Positions 8,418 to 17,205 of a stretch of 43,512 bases of DNA are shown piece after piece. The stretch is from JBFMEX01 sp040752215 (lineage in GTDB: Bacteria > Pseudomonadota > Alphaproteobacteria > Rhizobiales > Hyphomicrobiaceae), in the NCBI GenBank assembly GCA_040752215.1, contig JBFMEX010000054.1, forward strand, positions 1-43,512, read 5' to 3'. The notes beneath the pieces are model-generated. The model did no database searches. It was not told the DNA's origin and was given only the letters and a program-made list of their open reading frames with translations. Made by a program: the position numbers and the translations under genes. Within the stretch, counting starts at the first letter, position 1, and each line of letters starts with the position of its first letter.

Positions 8418-10196
8418 ATGACCCCTTTTCAGGTTTATGCGCGCGCGATCGCGATGCTGGCGCCGGAGCGGTCGGTGGTCGCGATGCTGGCCGTCGGCAG
8501 CCTCGCGGTTGCCGGCGTACAGCTCGCCGAGCCGGTGCTGTTCGGCCGCGTCGTCGACAGCCTGTCGAAGGGCAGCGACACTCTGCCGCTGATCGGGCTG
8601 TGGGCCGCGCTCGGCCTCTTTGGCATCCTGGCCAGCGTCTTGGTCGCGGTGCTGTCCGACCGCCTCGCCCATCGCCGCCGCATGGGCGCCATGGCGATCG
8701 CCTTCGAGCGGGCGATGACGCTGCCGGTCAGCTACCACGCCGAGCGCGGCTCGGGCGCCATCGTGCGCACCATCCTCGCCGGTGCCGACGCGCTGTTCTG
8801 GCAGTGGCTGGCGGCTTTGCGCGAGCAGATCACCGCCTTCATCGGCATCCTGTTCCTGGTGCCGACCGCGATCCTGATGGACGTGCGCATGGCCGCCATC
8901 CTCGGCGCGCTGGCCGTCGCCTACACGCTGCTCAACATGGTCGCCGTGCGCAAGACGTCGTCCGGGCAGAGCGCCGTCGAGCAATACCACTATGACGTCT
9001 CGGGCCGCGTCGGCGACGTGCTCGGCAACGTCACCGTGGTGCAGAGCTACGCCCGTCTCTCGGCCGAGGCGGAGGCGATGCGGGCGCTGATGGGCGAGCT
9101 GTTGACCGCCCAGTACCCGGTGCTGACCTGGTGGGGCCTGTTGACCGTGCTACAGCGCGCGGCAGCCACCATCACCATGGTCGCCATCTTCGCCGCCGGC
9201 GCCGTGCTCGCCGCCAGGGGCGAGCTCTCCGTCGGCGAGATCGTCAGCTTCGTCGCCTTCGCCAACCTGCTGATCGCCAAGCTCGACCAGCTGTCGAGCT
9301 TCGTCGTTCGCATCCAGCAGAGCGCGCCGACCATGCGCACCTATTTCGAGCTGCTCGATGAGACGAGCGAGCTCGGCGATCGCCCCGATGCCGCTCCCCT
9401 GCCGGCCGATGTCGAGGGCCGCGTCACCTACGACAACGTGACCTTCCAGTTCCCCAGGTCCGAGCAGGGCGTATTCGACCTCTCGTTCGAGGCCAAGGCC
9501 GGCGAGACGATCGCGCTGGTCGGCCCCACCGGCTCGGGCAAGACGACTACGCTCGCCCTTCTGCAGCGCTTCCGCCGGCCGCAGGCGGGCCGCATCCTGG
9601 TCGATGGCCACGACATCGCCGCCGTCAAGCTCGACACGCTGCGCCACGCGGTCTCGGTCGTGTTCCAGGACGCCGGTCTGTTCAACCGCTCGATCGCCGA
9701 TAACATCGCCGTCGGCCGGCCAGACGCGACGCGGGCCGAGATCGAGGCCGCGGCGCGGCTCGCCGAGGCGCACGAGTTCATCGCCAGGAAGCCGGGCGGC
9801 TACGATTTCGTCATCGGCGAGCGTGGTGCTGCGCTGTCGGGCGGCGAGCGCCAGCGCCTCGCCATCGCCCGCGCGATCCTGAAGGACGCGCCGCTGCTCA
9901 TCCTCGACGAGGCAACGAGCGCGCTCGACGCCGAGACCGAGGCGCGAATCAAGCGCGCCCTCGACACCTTGCGGCGGGACCGCACGACGTTCGTCATCGC
10001 CCACCGCCTGTCGACCGTCGCCGATGCCGATCAGATCCTGGTGCTCGATCGCGGCCGGATCGTCGAGCGCGGAACGTTCACCTCGCTGGCCAAGGGCGAG
10101 GGCGTGTTCGCCCGCATGGTGCGCGAGGGCGGCTTCACCGTGCCTGAGGCCGCCAAGCCGGACCCGATCGCCGCCCTCGAGCGCGGCGAAGCGTGA
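8418..10196 (+). CDS. ndvA: NdvA/ChvA-like ABC exporter (fused permease-ATPase)
   Basis: A 592-residue half-transporter: six-helix membrane domain (about 15-310) followed by an ATPase domain. The ATPase shows Walker A GPTGSGKTT (around residue 370), signature LSGGERQR, Walker B LLILDEATSALD and the H-loop AHRLST. The opening MTPFQVYARA and AEPVLFGRVVDS, and the length, resemble NdvA/ChvA proteins that export cyclic beta-1,2-glucan to the periplasm in Rhizobiales. A more general lipid or polysaccharide exporter remains possible. No cyclic glucan synthase gene (ndvB) is in the window. ATG at 8418 is preferred over ATG at 8403 by family start. Confidence 0.72.
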   Translation: MTPFQVYARAIAMLAPERSVVAMLAVGSLAVAGVQLAEPVLFGRVVDSLSKGSDTLPLIGLWAALGLFGILASVLVAVLSDRLAHRRRMGAMAIAFERAMTLPVSYHAERGSGAIVRTILAGADALFWQWLAALREQITAFIGILFLVPTAILMDVRMAAILGALAVAYTLLNMVAVRKTSSGQSAVEQYHYDVSGRVGDVLGNVTVVQSYARLSAEAEAMRALMGELLTAQYPVLTWWGLLTVLQRAAATITMVAIFAAGAVLAARGELSVGEIVSFVAFANLLIAKLDQLSSFVVRIQQSAPTMRTYFELLDETSELGDRPDAAPLPADVEGRVTYDNVTFQFPRSEQGVFDLSFEAKAGETIALVGPTGSGKTTTLALLQRFRRPQAGRILVDGHDIAAVKLDTLRHAVSVVFQDAGLFNRSIADNIAVGRPDATRAEIEAAARLAEAHEFIARKPGGYDFVIGERGAALSGGERQRLAIARAILKDAPLLILDEATSALDAETEARIKRALDTLRRDRTTFVIAHRLSTVADADQILVLDRGRIVERGTFTSLAKGEGVFARMVREGGFTVPEAAKPDPIAALERGEA

Positions 10197-10276
10197 GGCC
10201 GGCGCGATCCGCGGCGGGGCCGCTGCGACGAATGCGGCCGAGAGAATACAGTGCACGAGCCAACACGCGCGAGCAG

Positions 10277-10297
10277 CCAGCCGGCCTCACCGGCTGG
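10277..10297. terminator. GC-rich hairpin between convergent ndvA and ribA
   Basis: An 8-bp perfect stem, CCAGCCGG and CCGGCTGG, with a 5-base loop. It lies between the 3' ends of the exporter gene (+) and ribA (-). There is no U tract, so it may be a weak bidirectional terminator or only an mRNA end protector. Confidence 0.4.
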
Positions 10298-10350
10298 GCC
10301 GCTTCACGTCATGGCTCGAGGGATAGATACGCCCCGGCGGGTGTCGTGGC

Positions 10351-10989
10351 TCACAGCTTGTGCGCCATCCTCACGCGCTTGGTCTCGAGGTAGCGCTTGT
10401 TGTAGAGGCTCGGCTCGACCACCACCGGAACCTGGTCGACGACCTTGATGCCCTGGGCGCGCAGCGCCTCGACCTTGGCCGGGTTGTTGGTGAGCAGACG
10501 GATCGCCGGGATGCCGAGGTCGAACAGGATGTCGGCCGCGAGGCCGTACTCGCGCGCATCGATCGGCGCGCCGATCTCGATGTTCGCATCGACGGTATCG
10601 AGGCCCTGATCCTGCAGCGCATAAGCGCGGATCTTGTTGACGAGACCGATGCCCCGCCCCTCGTGGTACGGGAGGTACAGCAGCACGCCGTTGGACGAGT
10701 TGATGATACGCTCCATCGCCGCCTGCAGCTGCGCGTAGCAGTCGCAACGCAGGGAATGGAAAATGTCACCCGTGACGCACCCCGAGTGGACTCGGACCAG
10801 CGGCGGCTCATCGTTGGCCGCGCTGCCCTCGGTCTTGCGGATGAGCGCAAGCGCCTGATAGCTCGGGTCGGAGCCCTGATAGGCCCGCGCATCGAGAACC
10901 ACGTCTTGGCCTCGGAACTCGATGGGCAGGATTGTTTGCACGGACCAGTCGAAATCCAGCTCGACCGATTTGACCGCATTCGACTTCAT
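10351..10989 (-). CDS. ribA: GTP cyclohydrolase II
   Basis: First enzyme of riboflavin synthesis, opening GTP to the diaminopyrimidine product, formate and pyrophosphate. It has 212 residues, normal for a stand-alone RibA without the DHBP synthase domain. The zinc ligands are visible in SGCVTGDIFHSLRCDC (Cys71, Cys82, Cys84), and YLPYHEGRGIGLVNKIRAY is the conserved catalytic-arginine region. The ATG at 10989 has GGAG upstream. No FMN riboswitch could be recognised upstream. Confidence 0.93.
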   Translation of the reverse strand: MKSNAVKSVELDFDWSVQTILPIEFRGQDVVLDARAYQGSDPSYQALALIRKTEGSAANDEPPLVRVHSGCVTGDIFHSLRCDCYAQLQAAMERIINSSNGVLLYLPYHEGRGIGLVNKIRAYALQDQGLDTVDANIEIGAPIDAREYGLAADILFDLGIPAIRLLTNNPAKVEALRAQGIKVVDQVPVVVEPSLYNKRYLETKRVRMAHKL

Positions 10990-11421
10990 GGACGTCTCCA
11001 GAGAAGGATCCGCAGACTTATGCGCGCAAGAATAGGCGGACGTAAAGCCATCGCATGTCGCAGATGCCTACGTCCCTAATGCCTACTTCCAACGTCACGT
11101 GCGGAGAACGGCACATCCTTGCCCCCGAATTGCGTCGGGATCGTGACGCCCCCTGATCGCCCAGACGCACGAGAAGTGCTTGAATTCCGACATTAACCCG
11201 CTCGATTCGGTTCCGGTTGCACGACCGCTCTCGCCGACGGCAAGGTGCCGCAGGGGCGCCTTCGGCCGGCCTGCGACATTAGCGCCGAGGCCTCCTCGCT
11301 ACGCTCCCCGCGGCCGCGCCGGCTCACCGTGATGTGTAGCGCGCACCGCTTCGAGAATGGTTAACCAACTTGCGGCGGCGCCCGGCGCTGCGCGTTGAAA
11401 CCGATCCGGTGCCCCGCCGCG
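10990..11421. other. Intergenic region upstream of ribA and the GT-C gene
   Basis: About 430 bp between the divergent starts of ribA and the membrane glycosyltransferase, so it should hold both promoters. No convincing -35/-10 pair, riboswitch core or long repeat was found, and no credible small gene was seen. Confidence 0.5.
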
Positions 11422-12747
11422 ATGGCCGATGCAACGCATACAGATCCGCAAGCCCCCCACGGCGCCGTGAGCCGGCCGCTCGCCGCGGCAGCGCTCGTGC
11501 TGCTTGCCCTGAGCGCGGCGGCAGTGCCGCTGGTCGATGCCGGACGCGTCTCCGGCTACGTGGCGCTGATGCTCGCCCACGCTGCCGCATATGTTGCCGT
11601 CGTCTGGCTGGTGATCGCACGTCCGCCGCGCCGGCTGGACCTCGCGCTGATCCTCGTCGTCGCGGCGGCGCTGCGTCTCGTCGCCCTGCACTCGGAGCCG
11701 GCCCTCTCCACCGACGGCTACCGCTACGTCTGGGACGGCCGGGTGCAGGCCGCCGGCTTCAATCCCTACGCCCTGGTGCCGGCCGACGAGCGGCTCGCGC
11801 ACCTGCGCGACGCGACCATCTACCCCAATATCAATCAGAAGGAGACCGCGATCACCATCTACCCGCCGATGGCCGAGATCGTGTTTCTCGCGGCGAACCG
11901 CTTGAGCGACGGCCTCGCCGGAATGCGCCTCCTCGCGCTGCTGCTCGAGGCGATCACCATCGCCGCCTTGCTCGCCTGGCTCGGGTCCGACGGCCTGCCG
12001 CGCGAGCGGGTCGTCATCTACGCCTGGCATCCGCTGCCGATCTGGGAGCTCACGAGCCAGGCGCATGTCGACGTCGCCGCGATCGCGCTGCTGGTGGTGG
12101 CAATCGTGACCGCGCGGCGCGGACGGCAGGGCATCACCGGCTGCCTGCTCGCGGCCGCAACGCTCGTCAAATATTTCCCTTTGGTGCTACTGCCCGCGCT
12201 GTGGCGGCGGTGGAATTGGCGGCTGCCGGCCGCGTTCGCTGCGACGGCGGCGGCGCTCTACGCACCTTATGCGCTCGGTACCGGCAGCGGTGTCGCCGGA
12301 TTCCTCGGCCGCCATCTGGACAACGAGGGCTACGCTGCCGGCTGGGGCTTCCACGTGGTCTGGATGCTGCGCGATCTCGAGCTCGCGGATCCGCCGGGCC
12401 GGCTCTACATCGCTGCCGCGCTCGCCGTTCTGGCGGCGCTTTCCCTCGTCGCGCTCTTGCGGCGCGGCGCGGACGAGATGAGGCCCGAGCACCTGCTGCT
12501 GCTCGCGACCGCATTCGTATGGCTCACTTCCCCGCACTATCCCTGGTACTTCGCCTGGCTGGTGGCGCTGCTGGTCAGGGTCCCCCATCCCGCCGTGCTG
12601 GCGATGACGCTGCTCGCGGTGGTGCTGCAGGTCCCCCGCCCTCCCGGTGGGCCGACGTGGACCACGCTTCTCGCCTGGACCTACTACGCGCCACTGCTCG
12701 CCGCCGTCGCCTACGAGGCGTGGCGCCGCCGCACGGCCACCCGATAG
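11422..12747 (+). CDS. Polytopic membrane glycosyltransferase (GT87/GT-C-like)
   Basis: A 441-residue membrane protein with about ten hydrophobic helices. The first periplasmic loop has STDGYRYVWDGRVQAAGFNP, with an aspartate placed as in GT-C transferases that use polyprenyl-phosphate sugars, and NPY and IYPPMAE typical of the GT87 / mannosyltransferase-like group. Later features are WHPLPIWELTSQAHVD and TSPHYPWYFAW. It probably adds a sugar to an envelope glycan on the periplasmic side; donor and acceptor are unknown. ATG at 11422 is taken as start; TTG at 11395 would add nine residues. It lies about 90 bp before a lipid-linked sugar transferase gene on the same strand. Confidence 0.68.
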   Translation: MADATHTDPQAPHGAVSRPLAAAALVLLALSAAAVPLVDAGRVSGYVALMLAHAAAYVAVVWLVIARPPRRLDLALILVVAAALRLVALHSEPALSTDGYRYVWDGRVQAAGFNPYALVPADERLAHLRDATIYPNINQKETAITIYPPMAEIVFLAANRLSDGLAGMRLLALLLEAITIAALLAWLGSDGLPRERVVIYAWHPLPIWELTSQAHVDVAAIALLVVAIVTARRGRQGITGCLLAAATLVKYFPLVLLPALWRRWNWRLPAAFAATAAALYAPYALGTGSGVAGFLGRHLDNEGYAAGWGFHVVWMLRDLELADPPGRLYIAAALAVLAALSLVALLRRGADEMRPEHLLLLATAFVWLTSPHYPWYFAWLVALLVRVPHPAVLAMTLLAVVLQVPRPPGGPTWTTLLAWTYYAPLLAAVAYEAWRRRTATR

Positions 12748-12759
12748 CTTCACGGCGCA

Positions 12760-12818
12760 TTCGGTCGGCGTGGCCATTGTCGCATTGCGCGCCGATCTGC
12801 TAAGCGCTCCCGACCGAA
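12760..12818 (+). promoter_or_regulatory. Inverted repeat in the leader of the WecA-like gene
   Basis: Nine-base arms, TTCGGTCGG at 12760-12768 and CCGACCGAA at 12810-12818, separated by 41 bases. The right arm ends just before the GGAGGA ribosome-binding site and TTG start at 12837. It could form a leader hairpin or mark an operator; neither is shown. Confidence 0.3.
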
Positions 12819-12836
12819 GCCGCCGCGGAGGACCGC

Positions 12837-13832
12837 TTGCCGCAGCTCGTCCCGATGCTCGTGACCCTCGTCGGCGCGCTGCTGCTCGCGGCGGCGCTGA
12901 CGCTGCTCTATATGCGCGTGATCAAGGACCGGCGGTTCGTGGCGCAGGAGAATCACCGCTCGATGCACAAGGGCGAGGTCGCCGTCGGCGGCGGCTGGCC
13001 GCTGCTCGCAACCGCCCTGCTGCTCGCAATTCTGCTGTGGCCGGTCGGCCGGCACCACGCCGTTCTGCTCCCCGCCCTCGCCACGCTCGCCGTCGTCTCC
13101 TGGTGGGACGACATCGGCACGCTGGCGCCTGGTCCCCGCCTCGCCGTGCACGCCGCCGCCGCCCTGCTCTGCCTGTGGTGGCTTCCCTCCGACGCGCTGA
13201 TCCTGCACGGCTGGCTGCCGTTGTGGCTCGATCGGGTGGTCGCCTTCCTCGCCCTCGTCTGGTGGATCAATCTCTACAATTTCATGGACGGCATCGACGG
13301 CATCGCCGGCACCGAGACCGCCTCGATCGCCATCGGCTATGTCGCCGTGACGCTCGCTACCGGCACCGCCTCCCCGCTCCTTGGCCTCGCACTCGCCACC
13401 GCCGGCGCCGCACTCGGCTTCCTGGTCTGGAACTGGCACCCGGCGCGCATCTTCATGGGCGACGTCGGCGCCATTCCGTTGGGCTTCCTGATGGGCTGGC
13501 TGCTGTTCGACCTCGCGGTCCATCACTCGCTCGCCGCCGCGATCATCTTGCCGCTCTATTACGCGACCGACGCGACGCTGACACTCGCCAAGCGGATCGC
13601 GCGCGGCGAGCGGCCATGGGAGCCGCATCGCAGCCACGCCTACCAGCGCGCGGCGCGCGGCCTCGGCTCGCATTCCGCCGTCGTGAAGCGGATCGCACTC
13701 TGCAATCTGGGGCTGATCGGCGCCGCCGTACTGGCCTTGTCGCAGCCGCTCGCCGGTCTCGCGATCGCCGTCGCCGCCGTCGGCGCGCTGATGCTCTCGC
13801 TCGAGCGGGCCGCGCGCGGCGCCTCGCACTGA
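12837..13832 (+). CDS. Glycosyltransferase family 4 (WecA/MraY-type sugar-1-phosphate transferase)
   Basis: A 331-residue integral membrane enzyme with about ten helices that transfers a sugar-1-phosphate from a UDP-sugar to undecaprenyl phosphate, starting synthesis of O-antigen, capsule or exopolysaccharide. Signature segments are VSWWDDIGTL (catalytic aspartates), NFMDGIDGIAGTE, NWHPARIFMGDVGA and the cytoplasmic loop PWEPHRSHAYQRA, which resembles the WecA/WbpL branch more than MraY. The TTG start at 12837 is supported by GGAGGA with five bases of spacing. Together with the preceding GT-C transferase this is a small envelope-glycan group. Confidence 0.85.
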   Translation: MPQLVPMLVTLVGALLLAAALTLLYMRVIKDRRFVAQENHRSMHKGEVAVGGGWPLLATALLLAILLWPVGRHHAVLLPALATLAVVSWWDDIGTLAPGPRLAVHAAAALLCLWWLPSDALILHGWLPLWLDRVVAFLALVWWINLYNFMDGIDGIAGTETASIAIGYVAVTLATGTASPLLGLALATAGAALGFLVWNWHPARIFMGDVGAIPLGFLMGWLLFDLAVHHSLAAAIILPLYYATDATLTLAKRIARGERPWEPHRSHAYQRAARGLGSHSAVVKRIALCNLGLIGAAVLALSQPLAGLAIAVAAVGALMLSLERAARGASH

Positions 13833-13842
13833 AAGGCGACGT

Positions 13843-14622
13843 CTACGCCGGCGTCTCAGAAAGCTCCACCACAACCCGGCGCATCGTCACCCGCCCCTCG
13901 GCGATCGTGTGCAGGTGGAACACCGGCGCCTCGGGATCGGTCTCCTTGTCGCGTCCGCGCCGAAGATCGGCCGCCACGCTGGTCATGGTGGTCAGCGTCG
14001 TGTGGGCGATGGCGACCGTCTCCGTGCGATGGATATGACCGGCGACGACGCCGGCCACCTGCCGCGCCCGGCCGATCACCCGAACCAGCGCCGCCGCCTC
14101 GTCCGAATCCTGGAACTGAAGCGGGTTTCTCGCCTTGAGCGAGGGGACCGCGACCGGCGGATGGTGGGCGACGACGAGCGTCGGCGTGGCCGGCCGCTCG
14201 GCCAGAAGCCGCTCCAGATCCGCCGCGCGATCGGCGCAGAACCCGCCGAGGCCGCTCTCATCGTGCAGCGTGTCGGCCGCAACCAGGCGCACCGGCCCGA
14301 GATCGACGGCGTACTGGATGAACGGGCTCGCCGCGTCGAGATAGCCCGCCCCCGCAAACGCCTTCGTGAACGGCCCCCGCCGGTCGCGATTGCCGACGAT
14401 CGCATAGAGCGGCAGCTCCAGCCGCTTCAGTACCGCACACGCCGCGCGGTAGTCCTCGCCAGTCGCGTCGTGTGCAACGTCACCCGTGTGCACCACCGCC
14501 AGCGGGCACGGCCGCAGCCGATTGACGGCCTCGATCGTGCGGGAGAGATCGTCCAGGCGACGCGCCGCGGCCGGCGTGCCGGCCGCGACGTGCGTATCGG
14601 AAATCTGTGCTATCGTCGTCAT
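13843..14622 (-). CDS. Calcineurin-like metallophosphoesterase (CpdA/Icc-like)
   Basis: A 259-residue cytoplasmic metallophosphoesterase. Metal-binding motifs occur in order: ISDTH (Asp9, His11), HTGDVAH (Asp48), GNRD (Asn78), AHHPP and GHIHRTE. The arrangement fits the class III cyclic-nucleotide phosphodiesterase group (CpdA), but substrate cannot be fixed from sequence because these enzymes are promiscuous. The third motif reads GNRD instead of the common GNHD, so the usual catalytic histidine position is arginine. The 3' end is 10 bases from that of the convergent transferase gene. Confidence 0.8.
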   Translation of the reverse strand: MTTIAQISDTHVAAGTPAAARRLDDLSRTIEAVNRLRPCPLAVVHTGDVAHDATGEDYRAACAVLKRLELPLYAIVGNRDRRGPFTKAFAGAGYLDAASPFIQYAVDLGPVRLVAADTLHDESGLGGFCADRAADLERLLAERPATPTLVVAHHPPVAVPSLKARNPLQFQDSDEAAALVRVIGRARQVAGVVAGHIHRTETVAIAHTTLTTMTSVAADLRRGRDKETDPEAPVFHLHTIAEGRVTMRRVVVELSETPA

Positions 14623-14878
14623 CGTACCGGATGCCAGGCGGCGGACGTGCGCCGCCGTTCACCAATCTGCCACGAGCGAAACCGATGCTGGCGACCCGCT
14701 CGATCGACCCAACGACCCTTGGGGCTGCTGAGCCCCCGGCCCCGCTTGCGAGCCTCGGCGGCTCTAGCGAGTCCGTTGCGGAAGCGCAAGCCGTGATCGG
14801 AAATCTGTCGCGGATAGACACGGCCGTGCGACGATTGCGCGCTCGGTCCTGCGGCGGTTGCGTGTCGGGAGCTCGGCC

Positions 14879-15508
14879 ATGAGCGAGGAGGACTTCGAGG
14901 AGCTTGCCTGCGCCAGCGCCGAGGCGCGACTCGACGATCTGCTCCAGGCATCGCGCCGCGTGCCGCCCTCCCAGCGCGGGCCGCTGCTCGCCGAGACGCG
15001 TGCCGCCGTCATAGCTGCCGACGCCGTCAAGGCGCGACGACCCAAGGCCAGCGACCGCGAGCTTTGCGAGGCCGAGCTGGCTCGCTGGCGCGCCGTGCAC
15101 CGCTACGTGCACGCCACGCCCTACCGCGACCGCGCCCACCCCAAGCGCTCCGAGCAGTGGCGCGACGTGCTCGCCCGCGTGCGCGAGATCGGCGAGCAGG
15201 AGCTGATCGACTGGGTCGCGCTGCAGGTCGAGGTCGCCTCGAACCGCGAGAAGGGCATCCCCGACATGCGCCCGCGCAAGAACGGTCCGACCGTCCTCGT
15301 GATGCTCGAGTACGTCGGCAACCGCAAGCGCAAGGCGCTGGCGATGCTGAAGTGGGCGATCGGCGCCGAGAAGGACGGCGCGTATGTCGTCGACGAGGCG
15401 TTCCATGCCGAGACCTCGCGCATCCTCGCCAAGCTCGCCGCCGCCACCGCGGGCGAGGAGATCGAGGAGCCGCAGATCAAGCCAGACGATCCGCTGACCC
15501 GCTCGTGA
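14879..15508 (+). CDS. Conserved-looking protein of unknown function
   Basis: A 209-residue soluble, charged and mostly helical protein that I do not recognise. It has no signal peptide or membrane segment. Features are an acidic N-terminus (SEEDFEELA), a basic middle (RPRKNGPTVLVMLEY, NRKRKAL) and an acidic C-terminus. GTG at 14858 is an alternative start seven codons upstream. Codon use looks like its neighbours and the opposite strand has no better candidate, which supports it as a real gene. It converges on the lipoate ligase gene with about a 107-bp gap. Confidence 0.55.
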   Translation: MSEEDFEELACASAEARLDDLLQASRRVPPSQRGPLLAETRAAVIAADAVKARRPKASDRELCEAELARWRAVHRYVHATPYRDRAHPKRSEQWRDVLARVREIGEQELIDWVALQVEVASNREKGIPDMRPRKNGPTVLVMLEYVGNRKRKALAMLKWAIGAEKDGAYVVDEAFHAETSRILAKLAAATAGEEIEEPQIKPDDPLTRS

Positions 15509-15615
15509 GGGTTGTTTCGTTCGCGCGTGGCGACTCTCGTTCCGTGATCCCTGCCTACGTGGGGAGACCGCCGTGCGCGGGAGTGTAGGGGAGTGGAGCC
15601 TTGCCCACCTGCCTG

Positions 15616-16701
15616 TCAGCCCGGCGCGACCAGTGCCGCTGCCACCGCTGCCTCGATCACGGCGCGGAAATCGTCGATTGCGACCGACAGCGCCTCGTGC
15701 GGCGTCTCGGTCAGGAAGGCTCGAGCCGCCTGTCCGGCCTCGGCGGACGGCGCGCCCTTCAGCGCTGCCTCGAGGTCCATGACGAGGCGCGGCGGCGCAA
15801 CGAAGAAGTCTCCGGTGATCAGCACGTCGCGAAGGCGCGCCCCCTCGCCCGTGCCGTCGAGCCGCACGCCGACGGTGATCGTTCCCCCCGGCCCGGTACG
15901 TGATGCCTCGCACGTCGAGCCGCCGGCCTTGTCTGCATCGAGCCCGTGCACGAACGCGTCGGTGCCGATCTCCTCCGTGAGAATGGCCGCAGCGCGCGCT
16001 TCCTCCTCCACGCTGATCGCATCGTCGGCGAGCTCGAGATCCAGCGCCGCGGCGAGCCCGTCGCGGATCGCCCGCTGCACCTCGCCCACCGCAGGCGTAT
16101 GGCCGAGCAGCTCGGCGAGCGTGACGATACGGTGCTCGGCTCTGTCGAGCGCGCGCTTCTCGAGCTTCGCCTTCGGCACGTTGAGCGCGGCCATCACCTT
16201 GGCCGGTGCGACGTCGATCAGCACGGTTCCCTGGAAGAACAGCGTGTCGCCGTCGAAAAAGCCGCCGGTCCCGCTGAGCTTGCGCCCGCCGACCTCGATG
16301 TCGTTGCGCGGCCGGAACCTCGCCTCGATGCCCAGCGCGCGCGACAGACCCTCCGCCGCGCCGCTGCAGATCCGCGCCGTCATGTCCGCGAGACCGGCGA
16401 TGGCGAACCGGCGGCGCGAGACGACCAGCTCCCAGCCGAGCTGGCCCTCGTCGAAGAAGATGGCGCCGCCGCCGGTGATGCGGCGCGCGACGCCGATGCC
16501 GCTGGCGCGGCAGTGGGCGAGGTTGATCTCACGCGGGACCGATTGGTGACGCCCGACCAGGGCGGTCGGCCGAAAGCGCAGGAATCGCAGCGTGTCCCTA
16601 ATTCGCCCCTCGCCGTGCAACTCGGCGAGTGCGGCGTCGAAGGCGATGTTGGCGCGGCCCTCGCGCACGCCGGTGTCGATCACGCGGACGGAAAGCGCCA
16701 T
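15616..16701 (-). CDS. lplA: Lipoate-protein ligase, sLpl(AB)-like
   Basis: A 361-residue biotin/lipoate ligase-fold protein. The N-terminal domain has RRITGGGAIFFDEG, equivalent to the RR-x-S-GGG lipoyl-AMP loop, and NDIEVGGRKLSGTGGFF with the catalytic lysine region NDI-GRKxSG. The C-terminal part (about 250-350) resembles the LplB accessory domain. Ligases of this kind next to LipS- and LipT-like genes are known from sHdr sulfur oxidisers, where they load the lipoate-binding protein (LbpA). Those genes follow here upstream on the same strand, so the assignment is mainly by motif and context. The housekeeping LplA alternative is less likely. No lbpA was found in the window. Confidence 0.78.
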   Translation of the reverse strand: MALSVRVIDTGVREGRANIAFDAALAELHGEGRIRDTLRFLRFRPTALVGRHQSVPREINLAHCRASGIGVARRITGGGAIFFDEGQLGWELVVSRRRFAIAGLADMTARICSGAAEGLSRALGIEARFRPRNDIEVGGRKLSGTGGFFDGDTLFFQGTVLIDVAPAKVMAALNVPKAKLEKRALDRAEHRIVTLAELLGHTPAVGEVQRAIRDGLAAALDLELADDAISVEEEARAAAILTEEIGTDAFVHGLDADKAGGSTCEASRTGPGGTITVGVRLDGTGEGARLRDVLITGDFFVAPPRLVMDLEAALKGAPSAEAGQAARAFLTETPHEALSVAIDDFRAVIEAAVAAALVAPG

Positions 16702-16720
16702 CTGAGGGCCTTCTGCTGCC

Positions 16721-17077
16721 TCACGCCCCGCAGGCGGCGATGATCAGCGCCTGAATGGTGGTGAAACGGTCGGAGAACTTGGCCGCCCACTCGGAATCCT
16801 TGGCTACGTTCTCGTTGTAGCGCGTCATATAGGTCTTCTGGTCGACCCAGTAATAGTAAGCCATCTCCTTGTCGGCGGGCTCGACGCGGTCCTTGATCAG
16901 CTTCTGCTCGCACTCGCACGACTTGGCCTCGCGGTTCTCGACCTCGGCGCAGTTCTTATAGGCTGCGTCGAGGAACCCCTGGACGGTATAAGGCGGCGGC
17001 TCGGCGCGCGCAGCGGCGGCGAGAGCGAGCAGGGCAGCCAGCGAGAGCGCCGCGCGGCGGAGAGAAATCGAACGCAT
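16721..17077 (-). CDS. Small secreted cysteine-containing protein, unknown
   Basis: A 118-residue protein with a clear Sec signal peptide: basic MRSISLRR, hydrophobic ALSLAALLALAAA and a cleavage-like ARA-E near residue 25. The mature protein of about 93 residues has four cysteines, two of them in SCECEQK, and ends in AACGA. It is rich in aromatic and charged residues (MAYYYWVDQKTYMTRY). No family was recognised. It starts about 130 bases after the radical SAM gene and ends about 20 bases before the ligase gene start, so it is embedded in the lipoate operon. A GGAG lies upstream of the ATG. A periplasmic protein is unexpected among cytoplasmic lipoate enzymes. Confidence 0.72.
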   Translation of the reverse strand: MRSISLRRAALSLAALLALAAAARAEPPPYTVQGFLDAAYKNCAEVENREAKSCECEQKLIKDRVEPADKEMAYYYWVDQKTYMTRYNENVAKDSEWAAKFSDRFTTIQALIIAACGA

Positions 17078-17205
17078 TTCGGATTTGCTCCTGGTCACAG
17101 GCTGAGCGGGCAAGAGGGGATGATTGCCTCGATGGATAGCCGCCGCCCCGCAATCGAGGCAAGCGCAAAGGCTACGATCCACGCGCGGCGCCGGATCGGT
17201 CGAGT

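Noticed and set aside
10990..11300. FMN riboswitch upstream of ribA
   Set aside because: The conserved core segments of the RFN element could not be found on the minus strand.
12750..13874. Minus-strand open frame of about 374 codons over the WecA-like gene
   Set aside because: Composition is the usual antisense pattern, and the plus strand encodes conserved transferase motifs with a good ribosome-binding site.
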